The translations under genes and the position numbers were made by a program. A stretch of DNA of 53,357 bases. Origin: Nostoc sp. NMS8. GTDB lineage: Bacteria > Cyanobacteriota > Cyanobacteriia > Cyanobacteriales > Nostocaceae. The first letter of the stretch is position 1, and each line of letters opens with the position of its first letter. Of the stretch, positions 35,863 to 44,773 are shown in pieces. The stretch spans positions 1 to 53,357 of the forward strand of contig NZ_JABXKK010000042.1 in assembly GCF_017115045.1 (NCBI RefSeq), given 5' to 3'. The notes under the pieces were generated by a model. The model was given only the letters and a program-made list of their open reading frames with translations. It had not been told where the DNA came from and ran no database searches.

Positions 35863-36351
35863 TATTACTATTGTTGCGTGTGATGTGGGAGGCTATAAGT
35901 ATATCAAGACTGGGATTTCTGGCTTTGAAAGCAGCGATCGTGCCCCCCATCACCATTAGTACCGCAAGGCGGAATTAAAAATTAAAAATGAATACAACGT
36001 AAGAGTTTCATTGATTTGGAATGGGTGGTTTACTTGCGCTGTGCTGTATTAGGTTATTTTTAGCGATCGTATCATCTTACAGGTTTTCTGTATGTAAAAT
36101 GCGCGGAAGGGTAGGTGTACAAATTCCACAGCCTCAAAAAAGTGCTTTTATCTCAACACCAGCGAGCATTTCACCCCATTAATGACTCGTTCATCATCCG
36201 CGAGATGTCTGAAAAGCTTACAAAAACTGGGTGTCAGCCTTCAATCTTTCCCGAAACTCTTCTCAAAGAAATTCTCTAATGCTATGATTGCTCTAGATTC
36301 GCGCAACCGCACCTTGAAAACTAAATATAGCTTGGCTTTCAGCCTGCCGCG
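35863..36351 (+). promoter_or_regulatory. Probable CRISPR leader region
   Basis: AT-rich DNA directly before the first repeat. GCGCAACCGCACCTTGAAAA and an A/T-rich run (CTAAATATAG) lie 25-50 bp upstream of the array, as is usual for leaders of Nostoc arrays. The orientation fits the degenerate repeat at the far end. The plus-strand frame at 36182 runs into the repeats and is not a gene. 35863-36000 shows nothing recognisable. Confidence 0.5.
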
Positions 36352-36823
36352 ATTGCAATTCATCAAAATCCCTATTAGGGATTGAAACGAACAATACCTG
36401 TTTTTTTCTTACCTGCTTCGTCAATTGCAATTCATCAAAATCCCTATTAGGGATTGAAACTTGTTCATGACAGTGAAGGATGCACTGCTGAAGAAAATTG
36501 CAATTCATCAAAATCCCTATTAGGGATTGAAACTTGTAAAGGGGACTGAGGACATTCTCAACAAATGATTGCAATTCATCAAAATCCCTATTAGGGATTG
36601 AAACCCGTAAGCCTGTTGCAGCGTTAGTGGCTTAATAAACATTGCAATTCATCAAAATCCCTATTAGGGATTGAAACAAAAATACTTCCAGCGTCGGTTT
36701 GATATTTTAATCTATTGCAATTCATCAAAATCCCTATTAGGGATTGAAACTCCCTTACCCGTTGCTGATAGTCCAAAATTTGCGCTATTGCAATTCTCAA
36801 AGTACCAATTAAGCGTGAGAGAA
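36352..36823 (+). CRISPR. CRISPR array: six intact 37-nt repeats plus a degenerate end repeat
   Basis: Identical repeats start at 36352, 36424, 36497, 36568, 36641 and 36714. Each is 37 nt, begins ATTGCAATTC, contains the palindrome AATCCCTATTAGGGATT and ends ATTGAAAC. Spacers are 35, 36, 34, 36 and 36 nt, then a 36-nt sixth spacer and a terminal repeat at 36787 that matches only for its first 10 bases. The ATTGAAAC end would be the 8-nt crRNA 5' handle, so transcription runs on the plus strand with the leader on the left. No cas gene lies in the window; the array depends on effectors elsewhere or is inactive. Confidence 0.97.
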
Positions 36824-37007
36824 ATTGCTTAATAGTAACTCTCTTTCCTCCCCTGCTTCCCCTACCTATATCTCAGCAGATGGCTTGCTTGTAAAGCTGA
36901 TCCGTGGTTTGATTAAAATACGGCATCTGAATCAACTTAGTGTATTTTATTGACGAATCAATTATCTGAATTAACTTGTCAGCCACAAAGTAAATATAAA
37001 ACTTTCC

Positions 37008-37895
37008 ATGCCTATCCAAACCATCGGTATTTTAAGTCCTGGTGATATGGGACAGGCGATCGGAGCTGTTCTCAATCAACATGGATTGAAAACTATTGCA
37101 GCCCTAAACGATCGCAGTGAACGAACTCGGCAACTAGCAGCCGCAGCCAACATTCAAGATGTGGGTTCTCTCACGCAACTGGTAATTGAATCTGATGTAG
37201 TGTTATCAGTTCTAGTACCCGCAGCGGCTACCCAAGCAGCGCAGCAAGTAGCTGAGGCGATCGGTAATGTTGGTAAACCCATTCTCTATGTTGACTGTAA
37301 TGCGATCGCACCCCAGAAAGTCATCAGTATCGGCCAACTCATTGAATCAGTTGGGGGAACATTCGTAGATGGATCAATTATTGGCCCACCACCGCGAGTT
37401 CCCAATCGCACCCGCATTTACACTTCAGGAAAACAAGCAAATCAACTCCTACAACTGCGGGATCATGGCTTAGATGTGCGGGTGATTGGTGATGAAATTG
37501 GTCAGGCTTCCGGGTTGAAAATGTCCTACGCCGCCCTGACAAAAGGACTTACAGCAATCAGCACAGAATTACTAATTGCAGCCCATCGTTTAGGTTTGGA
37601 TAAAGAACTATGGGATGAAGTATCTAGTAGCCAACCAGAACTTGCCAGCATATTAACCCGTTCCATTCCATCGATGACACCAAAAGCCCATCGTTGGATA
37701 GGAGAAATGGAAGAGATTGCAGAAACCTTTAAAGAGTTGGGTCTAACAGAGCGCATTTTTTACGGAGCAGCCGACGTTTACCGTTTGGTGAAAGAAACCT
37801 CCTTGGGTAAAGAAACACCAGAGGAGTCTAATCGCGATCGCCCGTTGCATGAAATCATTACCATTCTTTCCGATGAAGCAAGCTCTGACACCTGA
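37008..37895 (+). CDS. NAD(P)-binding 6-phosphogluconate-dehydrogenase-like oxidoreductase
   Basis: A 295-residue protein with a beta-hydroxyacid-dehydrogenase-type fold: an N-terminal Rossmann domain (IGILSPGDMGQAIGAVL), a YVDCNAIAPQ segment, FVDGSIIGPPPR, and a C-terminal all-helical domain of the DUF1932 type (GLKMSYAALTKGLTAISTEL, with the conserved lysine in GLKMSYAALTKG). Substrate not identifiable; relatives reduce small beta-hydroxy acids. An O-methyltransferase gene follows after 39 bp on the same strand. Confidence 0.85.
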   Translation: MPIQTIGILSPGDMGQAIGAVLNQHGLKTIAALNDRSERTRQLAAAANIQDVGSLTQLVIESDVVLSVLVPAAATQAAQQVAEAIGNVGKPILYVDCNAIAPQKVISIGQLIESVGGTFVDGSIIGPPPRVPNRTRIYTSGKQANQLLQLRDHGLDVRVIGDEIGQASGLKMSYAALTKGLTAISTELLIAAHRLGLDKELWDEVSSSQPELASILTRSIPSMTPKAHRWIGEMEEIAETFKELGLTERIFYGAADVYRLVKETSLGKETPEESNRDRPLHEIITILSDEASSDT

Positions 37896-37934
37896 TCTTG
37901 AGTATTTTAAAGATGAGGTAAAAAGCGATAATCT

Positions 37935-38600
37935 ATGACTCAAGAGCAATGGACTGCGGTTGATCGTTACTTTACCGATTTGCTTGTACCGTCAGATCCC
38001 GCACTAGATACAGCCCTCCAGACTAGCGCCGCCGCCGGACTGCCGCCATACAACGTTTCACCGAACCAAGGCAAGCTGCTGCTACTATTGGCGCAAATCC
38101 AAGGGGCGCGAAGCATTCTGGAGATTGGTACGCTGGGCGGCTATAGTACAATCTGGCTGGCGCGGGCGTTACCCAGCGACGGTCGCCTAATCACGCTGGA
38201 GGCTGACCCAAAACACGCTGAAGTCGCCCGTGCCAATATCGCCCACGCTGGTTTGTCTAAACTGGTTGACCTCCGGCTCGGACAGGCACTTTCTACGCTG
38301 CCACAGATTGCCGCCGAGAATCAGGGGCCATTTGACTTGATTTTCATTGACGCTGACAAGCCAAACAATCCCGAATATTTCGCGTGGGCGCTCAAACTTT
38401 CCCGTCGCGGCAGCCTCATCATCGCCGATAATGTTGTGCGTAACGGAGCCGTGATTGATTCTGCCAGCACCGATCCTAGCGTCCAGGGAGTGCGCCGCTT
38501 CAATGAACTACTGGCCTCTGAGCCGCGTGTCAATGCTACAGCAATCCAGACTGTGGGCAGCAAAGGATACGATGGTTTTGCGATCGCGATCGTGATCTAG
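37935..38600 (+). CDS. Family-3 O-methyltransferase (SAM-dependent), copy 1
   Basis: A 221-residue catechol/caffeoyl-CoA-type O-methyltransferase. The SAM-binding motif LEIGTLGGYSTIWLA is followed by LITLEADPKHAEVA and the metal-site sequence FIDADKPNNPEYF, with NVVRNG further on. Its DNA is noticeably richer in G+C than the gene before it and than its paralogue at 45249, which suggests a different origin. The acceptor substrate cannot be deduced. It is probably co-transcribed with the upstream oxidoreductase. Confidence 0.9.
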   Translation: MTQEQWTAVDRYFTDLLVPSDPALDTALQTSAAAGLPPYNVSPNQGKLLLLLAQIQGARSILEIGTLGGYSTIWLARALPSDGRLITLEADPKHAEVARANIAHAGLSKLVDLRLGQALSTLPQIAAENQGPFDLIFIDADKPNNPEYFAWALKLSRRGSLIIADNVVRNGAVIDSASTDPSVQGVRRFNELLASEPRVNATAIQTVGSKGYDGFAIAIVI

Positions 38601-38686
38601 AGGAATAGGAAAAACGTTGAAGTTGGAAACCGCGTCTACACAAATAAAACCCACCTCCGTGGGTTTCAAAACCTTGATTTGACCTT

Positions 38687-38762
38687 AGTCCGCGGAGGTG
38701 GACAATCCCTGTGTAGCCGCGAATTCCATTCGCCAGGGCTGTGCTTTATTTGGAAGTTCCTA
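38687..38762. repeat. Dispersed TGTAGCCGCGA repeat, copy 2
   Basis: AGTCCGCGGAGGTGGACAAT, then TGTGTAGCCGCGAATTCC and TTCGCC, match the copy at 31081. TTTATTTGGAAGTTCCTA at 38745 matches 31029. Just before it, ACCCACCTCCGTGGGT forms a small palindrome. It lies between convergent genes. Confidence 0.7.
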
Positions 38763-38777
38763 AAACACATTTAAGTC

Positions 38778-39863
38778 TTAATCAGGCGGTGGATCGTTGG
38801 CAATAGTGAAATTTGAGACAAAATCACTCGACTTGCCGCTCTTGATCGCATCAAAAGTACCTTTAATGGTTCCAGCAATGGGAACAGCAACCAGCGTCCC
38901 CAACAACCCAGCAATCTCAAATCCCATCAAAATAGCTACAAAAATCCAGATAGGATTTAGCCCGATAAAGTTGCCGAGTAACCTGGGAGCTAACAGGTTA
39001 TCTTTAAGCTGCTGCATCAAAATCGCCGCGATCGCAACCTGAACTGCCAACCACCAATTTTGCAACAGTACTAAAATCGTCACTAGACCAATACCTAAAG
39101 ACGCCCCAATGAAGGGAATAAGTTCTGAAATACCGATTAATATGGCAAATAACAGAGCAAAAGGTACCTTCATTATTAAGAAAATTGGCGTTAGGGTTAG
39201 CACCATGAATAGTCCTAGCAACAACTGGCTGAGAAAGAAATTCTGGAAATTTAGGCGCAAGGATGCGGTCAGAGGATCTGCAATATTAGAGGGCAAAAGA
39301 TTGACTAGACCATACCAGACGCGATCGCCATATAAAAGCATATAAAATGCAAGCACAATGACTAACACTATGTCAAGTAATCCTGAGAGCAGTGTTCCAG
39401 CAAATCCCACTGCACCAGAAGCTAGCTGTTGCACCAAATTCTGAATATTGGCATTGATTTGACTACTTACAATCCTCAAATCAATTGGCAAACGTCGTTG
39501 TTTGGCCACCATTTCAAACTGCTCTAGGTTTGCTTGACTAGCGGTTAACCAATCAGGAATCTTATTTAACAGTTGGATGGTTTGCTCAATGATCAACGGC
39601 ACTAAGGTAACGCCTAGAATCCCAAGCAGGGTTAAGGTTGCAAGTAAAACGATGATCACCGCCTGAGTGCGAGTAATCTGAGCGCGTTCAAAGAACTTAA
39701 CCGGGTAATTTAGGAGAAAAGCCAGAATCGCCGCAATACTCAAGATGGTAATGGGATGCTGGAAATAGCGAAAAAGTACGGACAGTAGCCAGACATTGAG
39801 AGCGATAATCGGGCCACTCAGACCATAAATTAACAGGCGTTGAAGGGAGGCTGAACGGCGCAT
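38778..39863 (-). CDS. AI-2E/PerM-family permease
   Basis: A 361-residue membrane protein with about eight helices in the AI-2E transporter (PerM) pattern: two N-terminal pairs, a soluble amphipathic segment (WLTASQANLEQFEMVAKQRR), then LIGISELIPFIGASLGIG and a C-terminal GLNPIWIFVAILMGFEIAGL, the most conserved part of the family. Members move varied small solutes, and some are ion antiporters; an AI-2 role in cyanobacteria is not implied. The ATG at 39863 is chosen over a TTG three codons upstream. Confidence 0.88.
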   Translation of the reverse strand: MRRSASLQRLLIYGLSGPIIALNVWLLSVLFRYFQHPITILSIAAILAFLLNYPVKFFERAQITRTQAVIIVLLATLTLLGILGVTLVPLIIEQTIQLLNKIPDWLTASQANLEQFEMVAKQRRLPIDLRIVSSQINANIQNLVQQLASGAVGFAGTLLSGLLDIVLVIVLAFYMLLYGDRVWYGLVNLLPSNIADPLTASLRLNFQNFFLSQLLLGLFMVLTLTPIFLIMKVPFALLFAILIGISELIPFIGASLGIGLVTILVLLQNWWLAVQVAIAAILMQQLKDNLLAPRLLGNFIGLNPIWIFVAILMGFEIAGLLGTLVAVPIAGTIKGTFDAIKSGKSSDFVSNFTIANDPPPD

Positions 39864-39998
39864 CTTATGCAACCTATTTTAGGTATTCCTTGAGAGAACT
39901 TGTAAAATTCTTGATGGCACTGATTATTATCTGATCATCATAGATATTTTTAACAAAGATATGTATAAGCGTATCTGATAGGAAGGAAACAAATCAAA

Positions 39999-40643
39999 AT
40001 GGACAAAACTGTAGCTGACCTTCGCAAAGACTACACCTTGGAAGGTTTAAGCGAACTCGAAGTAGACCTCAATCCTTTTATCCAATTTAAAAAATGGTTC
40101 GATCAGGCACTAGCAGCACAACTCCCCGAACCCAATGCTATGACCATTGCCACTGTTACACCAGATGGTAAGCCTTCAGCCAGAATGGTGTTACTTAAGG
40201 ATTTTGATGAACGCGGCTTCGCCTTCTTTACCAACTACAACAGTCACAAAGGACAACAACTAGCAGAAAATCCCCAGGCGGCTTTAGTCTTTTGGTGGGC
40301 AGAACTGGAACGTCAAGTCAGAATTTCGGGGTATGTGGAGAAAGTATCCGTTACTGAATCTGACCAGTATTTTGAAAGTCGCCCTGCCAAGAGTCGCCTG
40401 GGCGCGTGGGTATCGAATCAAAGTGAGGTGATAGCAAGCCGAGAAATCCTGGAGCGACGCTTGCAAGAATTCTACAGCAAATATGAAAATCAGGAGATTC
40501 CTCGACCGCCTCATTGGGGAGGCTTACGAGTGATCCCCACAGAAATTGAGTTTTGGCAAGGACGCCCTAGCCGTCTGCACGATCGCTTGCTTTATAGCCG
40601 TTTAGATAATGGCACTTGGAAAATTGAGCGGTTGTCACCTTAA
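39999..40643 (+). CDS. pdxH: Pyridoxamine 5'-phosphate oxidase
   Basis: PdxH uses FMN and oxygen to oxidise pyridoxamine or pyridoxine 5'-phosphate to pyridoxal phosphate. The 214-residue sequence shows all family blocks: [40 protein letters not shown], a WVSNQSEVI segment and the C-terminal [18 protein letters not shown] with substrate-contacting arginines and histidine. AGGAAGG lies about 11 nt before the ATG. Confidence 0.96.
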   Translation: MDKTVADLRKDYTLEGLSELEVDLNPFIQFKKWFDQALAAQLPEPNAMTIATVTPDGKPSARMVLLKDFDERGFAFFTNYNSHKGQQLAENPQAALVFWWAELERQVRISGYVEKVSVTESDQYFESRPAKSRLGAWVSNQSEVIASREILERRLQEFYSKYENQEIPRPPHWGGLRVIPTEIEFWQGRPSRLHDRLLYSRLDNGTWKIERLSP

Positions 40644-40648
40644 TTGTT

Positions 40649-40897
40649 TTACTCTGAAGTAGGCTTTTGACCGCTTCCCCAAGGCGGTATTTCGCTTGCT
40701 CTGGGTGACAATTTTGGTTCTGTAAATTCTGTTTTACGTGGTTTTCCTAAGTTTTTAGGGGGTTGTGGTCTTGTTTCTGTCAGTTTTTGATCGGGTTCTT
40801 TGGATTCACTTTCACCTAGTTTCCCTACTATGTTAGGAGGTTGTTGTTTTTCTTCTGTTGGTTGTTGATCGGATTTTAGGTTCTCGTTTTCGCTCAT
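40649..40897 (-). CDS. Small disordered protein with two internal repeats
   Basis: An 82-residue hydrophilic protein. Two repeats of about 26 residues can be aligned: DQQPTEEKQQPPNIVGKLGE (10-29) and DQKLTETRPQPPKNLGKPRK (36-55), each followed by an acidic SES/TEF-EP step. No hydrophobic core or known domain. An AAAGGAG ribosome site about 10 nt before the ATG supports translation. It follows the gene at 40919-42487 after only 21 bp and is probably in its operon. Confidence 0.65.
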   Translation of the reverse strand: MSENENLKSDQQPTEEKQQPPNIVGKLGESESKEPDQKLTETRPQPPKNLGKPRKTEFTEPKLSPRASEIPPWGSGQKPTSE

Positions 40898-40918
40898 TTT
40901 GATTTATCTCCTTTGTAA

Positions 40919-42487
40919 CTATAACCATTTAGCTGTTTTGAGGACTTCTTCTATAGATTTGGCAAAGTCCTTCTGAGTTAGTGTCGAAAGTTGGGGAACT
41001 TCATTAAATTTCTTCAACAGATGGAACTTTAATTCCGTAATACCTTCACAAATGCCTTGCAACTCTGGATCTTGGTCTGCCCAGTCCCAGAAAATGCGCT
41101 CCCCGTCTCTAGCAAGAGCATAAATTAAGTAACGACGGGCTTTTAGAAGTGCAGCTTCTACTCCTGCATTTTGACGGTGAGCGATCGCATACCAACACGC
41201 TAAGTTATATAAAAAGCGGTGGTTTAGCTCCGATGTTTCGTCCCAACCCGTCAAGACCTTTTCTATTTCCTGTTTTGCTTCTTGAACTAAATTATCTATT
41301 TCATTTTTCTTGTCTTGAGCTAAATCATCTATTTTCACTAGCCCAGTTATTGCTTTACCAACCCTAATTCTGCGCTTGACAGATTCATCTTGACATCTTT
41401 CAAGCGCCTTATCATATTGCAAAATTGCTTCACGCCGCCAATACAGACCTTCCTTAAAACTGTATATGTCAGCCAGATTTTCGTAAGGTTGATACCAGTT
41501 TGGGTAGAGAACTATTGCATGTTGCAAATCCTCAATAGCCAACTCGCCGAAGAAACTGCCATGAGTTTGAGCGCTGGCTTGATTGAGAGCGCCAAAAAAG
41601 TTATGAACCTGTCCTTGATAGCGGTTACGTCTGTCACCAAAGTAAGTCCAAGGTATAACTGTTAACATTTCACGCCGACAAAGTTCTAATGCCAGCCAAC
41701 GGGTAGCTGATTTTAAAAGCTTCCTATAGCGGTCTTTAAGTACCTGTGTTGACGAATCATTCTGAGCATCAAACTCCCAGATAGTGTAAAGCTTAGAGGA
41801 TAAGCGACCTTCTATATTCGTGATTTCAAATGTAATTCCCAACCTACTGTGTTCTTTGCCTTGACTTTGAAGGATACTGGTAACTTTAGTGCCAAAGGGT
41901 GGGAATATCACCTTGAGCAGATGCACGATAGGGTCGATTTGGTCAGGTGTAAACTCGCTCAGGGAAGCAACTAAGTCAGCAAGTCGTTGTTCTGGAGTTG
42001 CTTGTGGTAGCGGCAATTGATCGCGAGAGCGATAGGTTTCTGGCCCTGCACTTTTTATGTGTTCCTTCATCCGCTGGCGCACATCTTTCATCTCCTGTAC
42101 CAGCATTTCTCGCGCTAATTGACTCAGCCCTGGTAACACTTTATCAAGTTCTTCATCAGCACCAGAATAATTGCTAAAGTTATCAATGATCAGTTGGGAT
42201 GAGCGATAAGCAATCAGTAACAGCAGCCGATAGAGTACGAGAATACTCAATACAGCAATCACTGCCTTTGCCAAAGTGAAAGCGATCGCAGTTAAGCTTT
42301 TATCAAGCGCTTCTAGATCCTCTGCAAATTTACTAATAGGAACTGTCTTGTTTGGCTTACTGGGTGTTGATGTTGCAGTAGGTTTGGGAGTAGCAGTAAT
42401 CTGTGGCGTAGATATACGCGTTTGAGCAAAAGCTGGGGTATCGATGAGCAGCAATAAAGCGAACAATAAGAAAATGCGAGCTTTCAC
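40919..42487 (-). CDS. Exported/membrane hypothetical with TPR-like C-terminal half
   Basis: A 522-residue protein: signal peptide (IFLLFALLLLIDTPAFA), a T/P/K-rich linker, one transmembrane helix (about 72-95, AVIAVLSILVLYRLLLLIAY), then a large cytoplasmic part. The latter contains repeated helix pairs of TPR type (AIEDLQHAIVLYPNWYQPYE NLADIYSF; EAILQYDKALERCQ). A charged EIDNLVQEAKQEIEKVL helix follows. Starts at a GTG. Likely a membrane-anchored scaffold; partners unknown. The small disordered protein downstream is the best candidate. Confidence 0.6.
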   Translation of the reverse strand: MKARIFLLFALLLLIDTPAFAQTRISTPQITATPKPTATSTPSKPNKTVPISKFAEDLEALDKSLTAIAFTLAKAVIAVLSILVLYRLLLLIAYRSSQLIIDNFSNYSGADEELDKVLPGLSQLAREMLVQEMKDVRQRMKEHIKSAGPETYRSRDQLPLPQATPEQRLADLVASLSEFTPDQIDPIVHLLKVIFPPFGTKVTSILQSQGKEHSRLGITFEITNIEGRLSSKLYTIWEFDAQNDSSTQVLKDRYRKLLKSATRWLALELCRREMLTVIPWTYFGDRRNRYQGQVHNFFGALNQASAQTHGSFFGELAIEDLQHAIVLYPNWYQPYENLADIYSFKEGLYWRREAILQYDKALERCQDESVKRRIRVGKAITGLVKIDDLAQDKKNEIDNLVQEAKQEIEKVLTGWDETSELNHRFLYNLACWYAIAHRQNAGVEAALLKARRYLIYALARDGERIFWDWADQDPELQGICEGITELKFHLLKKFNEVPQLSTLTQKDFAKSIEEVLKTAKWL

Positions 42488-42715
42488 AACTTCAATATTT
42501 TTAGCTTCTGGTGAGAGAGAAATGTTACTTGTTGATTATAAGCGACCAAGAGTTTCCCAGAATTTATTAGTGATTGATTTCTAAAATGAATACTTCACCG
42601 ATAAACTGCCAGTAACCTATCCATCAGGAACCTCTAAATGGATTAGTAGCCTTGAGGGGTAACTAATCAGACTTCTATTTGTGTTGCCATGTCTGTTGAA
42701 TGGAAATGCACTGCA

Positions 42716-43333
42716 TTACCACTGAGCGATCGCATCTTGAATTGCTGCCCGTGCTTCTGATAAAGATTTGGTACGGGCATCATCTTCGTTTAGACTATTA
42801 GCGTTAATAAATTGAATGTCTGTAATCCCAATAAAACCAAATACCGTTCGTAGGTATGGTTCTTGGAAGTCATAAGCAATGAAAGGAGATGTGGCGCTAA
42901 AGTCACCGCCGCGAGATGTGATGATAACTGCCTTTTTACCCTGGACTAACCCCTTAAAACCTTGAGCATCTAGAGCAACAGTCCGGTTTATGCGAACAAT
43001 TTGGTCAATGTAAGCCTTGAAGGTGGAAGGTATAGTAAAGTTATACATTGGCACTCCAAAGACGTAGCGATCGGCTGCCAAAAACTCATCTACTAACTCA
43101 TCAGAAATCCTGATGGCTTCTGTTAATTCTGGGGTATGGGTTTCTGGTGGTGAGAACGACGCTGCAATCCAAGCTTCATCAACGTGAGGAACTGGATGAT
43201 GCCCTAAATCTCGGTAGGCGATCGCATCTTCAGGATGCGCGGCTTTCCAAGCACTGACAAATTCCTTAGATAGTTCTCTGGAGTGCGATCGTTCAGCACG
43301 GGGGCTGGAATCAATATGTAGAATGTTTACCAT
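42716..43333 (-). CDS. azoR: FMN-dependent NADH-azoreductase
   Basis: A 205-residue flavodoxin-fold enzyme of the AzoR/AcpD family that reduces quinones and azo dyes with NADH, protecting against electrophiles. Typical pieces are the phosphate loop HIDSSPRAERSHSREL, FGVPMYNFTIPSTFKAYIDQ and VIITSRGGDFS. The ATG at 43333 has AGGAG 8 nt upstream and is preferred over an adjacent TTG. The upstream region contains a palindromic operator-like cluster, so inducible control is likely. Confidence 0.92.
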   Translation of the reverse strand: MVNILHIDSSPRAERSHSRELSKEFVSAWKAAHPEDAIAYRDLGHHPVPHVDEAWIAASFSPPETHTPELTEAIRISDELVDEFLAADRYVFGVPMYNFTIPSTFKAYIDQIVRINRTVALDAQGFKGLVQGKKAVIITSRGGDFSATSPFIAYDFQEPYLRTVFGFIGITDIQFINANSLNEDDARTKSLSEARAAIQDAIAQW

Positions 43334-43413
43334 CAAATATCTCCTGATTAGCTAGAATTTCTGCTTTGACTGTTTTTGAGTCTAAATTTGAAAGCATTAC
43401 AGCAGATACTAAA

Positions 43414-43455
43414 AGTAACTAGTTACTAAAGTAAAGTAGTTACCATAAAGTAACT
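43414..43455. promoter_or_regulatory. Palindromic GTAACT operator cluster upstream of azoR
   Basis: AGTAACTAGTTACT (43414-43427) is a perfect 14-bp palindrome. A second inverted pair, AGTTAC (43438-43443) and GTAACT (43450-43455), follows after 10 bp. Together they give four half-sites within 42 bp, about 80-120 bp before azoR. Regulators of quinone and azoreductase genes of the HxlR/MarR types use such sites. The regulator itself is not in the window. Confidence 0.55.
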
Positions 43456-43583
43456 GTAGAAAGGGATAGACAATAGTTTCATTAGACATCTCCAGAAATT
43501 CAATATGCGTTACCCATAACCCTTGTAGAGAGGTAGCACTGCTACGTCTCTACATTCTTTTTCGGAAATGTCTATTGTAATAA

Positions 43584-44357
43584 TTAAGCGGTCTTAAAAA
43601 ATCGAATGATTTCGCGGACATGATCGAGAAATTGCCCGTCGGTGGAAAGTTGCGCGATCGCATTTCTGGCTTCTCTTGCCAAACGCTCATGTTCGGTTTG
43701 ATTTGTCGCTCGTAATTCCTCGAAGTTAGCCGCAATTCGGGCTAAGTCTCTGCGAGTCTCTTCAGCAAAGCGTTGTTGAGTTGCAGAGAACGAATAGGGC
43801 TGTTCTGGGTTGAGTTGATCTTCCAACGACTGAATCTTTTGTTCCAATGTAGAGAAGCGATCGCGCAGTTCAAAAATATCTTCGCGGGGATACTTCCATT
43901 CTTGGCGAATCATCGCTAACCGCGCATATAAATACTCATAAGCGCGAATCGCGGGACGCAGAATTGTTAATAACAAAGCTGCACCAGAACTTATATACCC
44001 TACCGTACTAATACCAGTGGCAGCCAAAGTATAAAGACCAACGGTTGAGAATAAGTGTAAAGCAATGGCAACCCAGAGCGATCGCTTGGCCAAAAGTGTG
44101 ACATACTTCACTTGTTTTCCATCGACTGGAATTCCTTTCTCAGTTGATTGTGCTGCTTCTGCTAAGACTTCTTTGGCTTGAAAATGCACATTCCACGGTA
44201 CGGTAACAATTACCAACAGCCACCAAAAACTTGCACCACCAATCACCCAATCAAGAAAGTTACCCGCAGGGATGTGCAACCATTGCAGTAGTCCAAAAGC
44301 CGCCAGCACTACAACTACAATTCCAGCTATAGAACTGATAAAAAAGTTAATATACAT
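43584..44357 (-). CDS. Membrane protein with C-terminal coiled coil
   Basis: A 257-residue protein with about four N-terminal transmembrane helices (4-25, 36-58, 92-115, 118-135) and a long charged helical tail. The tail runs from RDRFSTLEQKIQSLEDQL to FAEETRRDLARIAANFEELR and is strongly predictive of a coiled coil. Family not recognised. It stands alone between azoR and a lipoprotein gene, with no common function evident. Confidence 0.65.
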   Translation of the reverse strand: MYINFFISSIAGIVVVVLAAFGLLQWLHIPAGNFLDWVIGGASFWWLLVIVTVPWNVHFQAKEVLAEAAQSTEKGIPVDGKQVKYVTLLAKRSLWVAIALHLFSTVGLYTLAATGISTVGYISSGAALLLTILRPAIRAYEYLYARLAMIRQEWKYPREDIFELRDRFSTLEQKIQSLEDQLNPEQPYSFSATQQRFAEETRRDLARIAANFEELRATNQTEHERLAREARNAIAQLSTDGQFLDHVREIIRFFKTA

Positions 44358-44423
44358 CTTGCCCTGTCTCCGGTGAAACTATTACCTCGATCATGACTGT
44401 AACCCAGCATTTGTACGTAAATT

Positions 44424-44482
44424 ATTGTGATGGTTTTTCTCTTTGCACACACCAGCTTTTCGATCAGATAGCTACGGCAATT
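44424..44482. repeat. 60-bp copy of the 3' end of the lipoprotein gene at 44774
   Basis: ATTGTGATGGTTTTT, GCACACACCAGCT and GATAGCTACGGCAATT match 44742-44800 with about 80 per cent identity in the same orientation. The second copy contains the last nine codons and stop of the lipoprotein gene, so this is a relic of its terminal part about 320 bp downstream. Confidence 0.7.
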
Positions 44483-44549
44483 ACAGCAAATTTTAGGTAA
44501 ATAGACCACACAGAACCAAGGCGGTTTATAACCGCCGATTTAACTTGAG

Positions 44550-44640
44550 TTTGATAAACCTCTCCTTGGCTTGAACTTTAGTTCAAGGCTGTCCCTCTCC
44601 GACTCGGAGAAGGACGGTTTTGGGTAGTAAAACTAGGGAG
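44550..44640. repeat. Palindromic CCTCTCC repeat
   Basis: AACCTCTCCTTGG at the left and AGGGAGAGGT at the right enclose two smaller hairpins (CTTGAACTTTAGTTCAAG; CTCTCCGACTCGGAGAAGG). It is a common dispersed palindrome in Nostoc genomes and separates the two copies of the 60-bp direct repeat. The remainder of 44358-44773 shows no gene. Confidence 0.6.
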
Positions 44641-44773
44641 AGGTCTTTTATTACAGCTAATTGACACTATATGACTCGTCGAACTCACGGTGATTTAACG
44701 TTGGGTTGACTACCTTTTTATGGAAAATAGCAACAGGAAGGATTGTGATGGTTTTGATAGTTGCACATACCAG

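Noticed and set aside
36293..36574. Minus-strand open frame of 93 codons with repeated FQSLIGILMNCN-like segments
   Set aside because: It is created by translation of the CRISPR repeats and is a classic false gene; the plus-strand frame at 36182-36385 runs into the first repeat in the same way.
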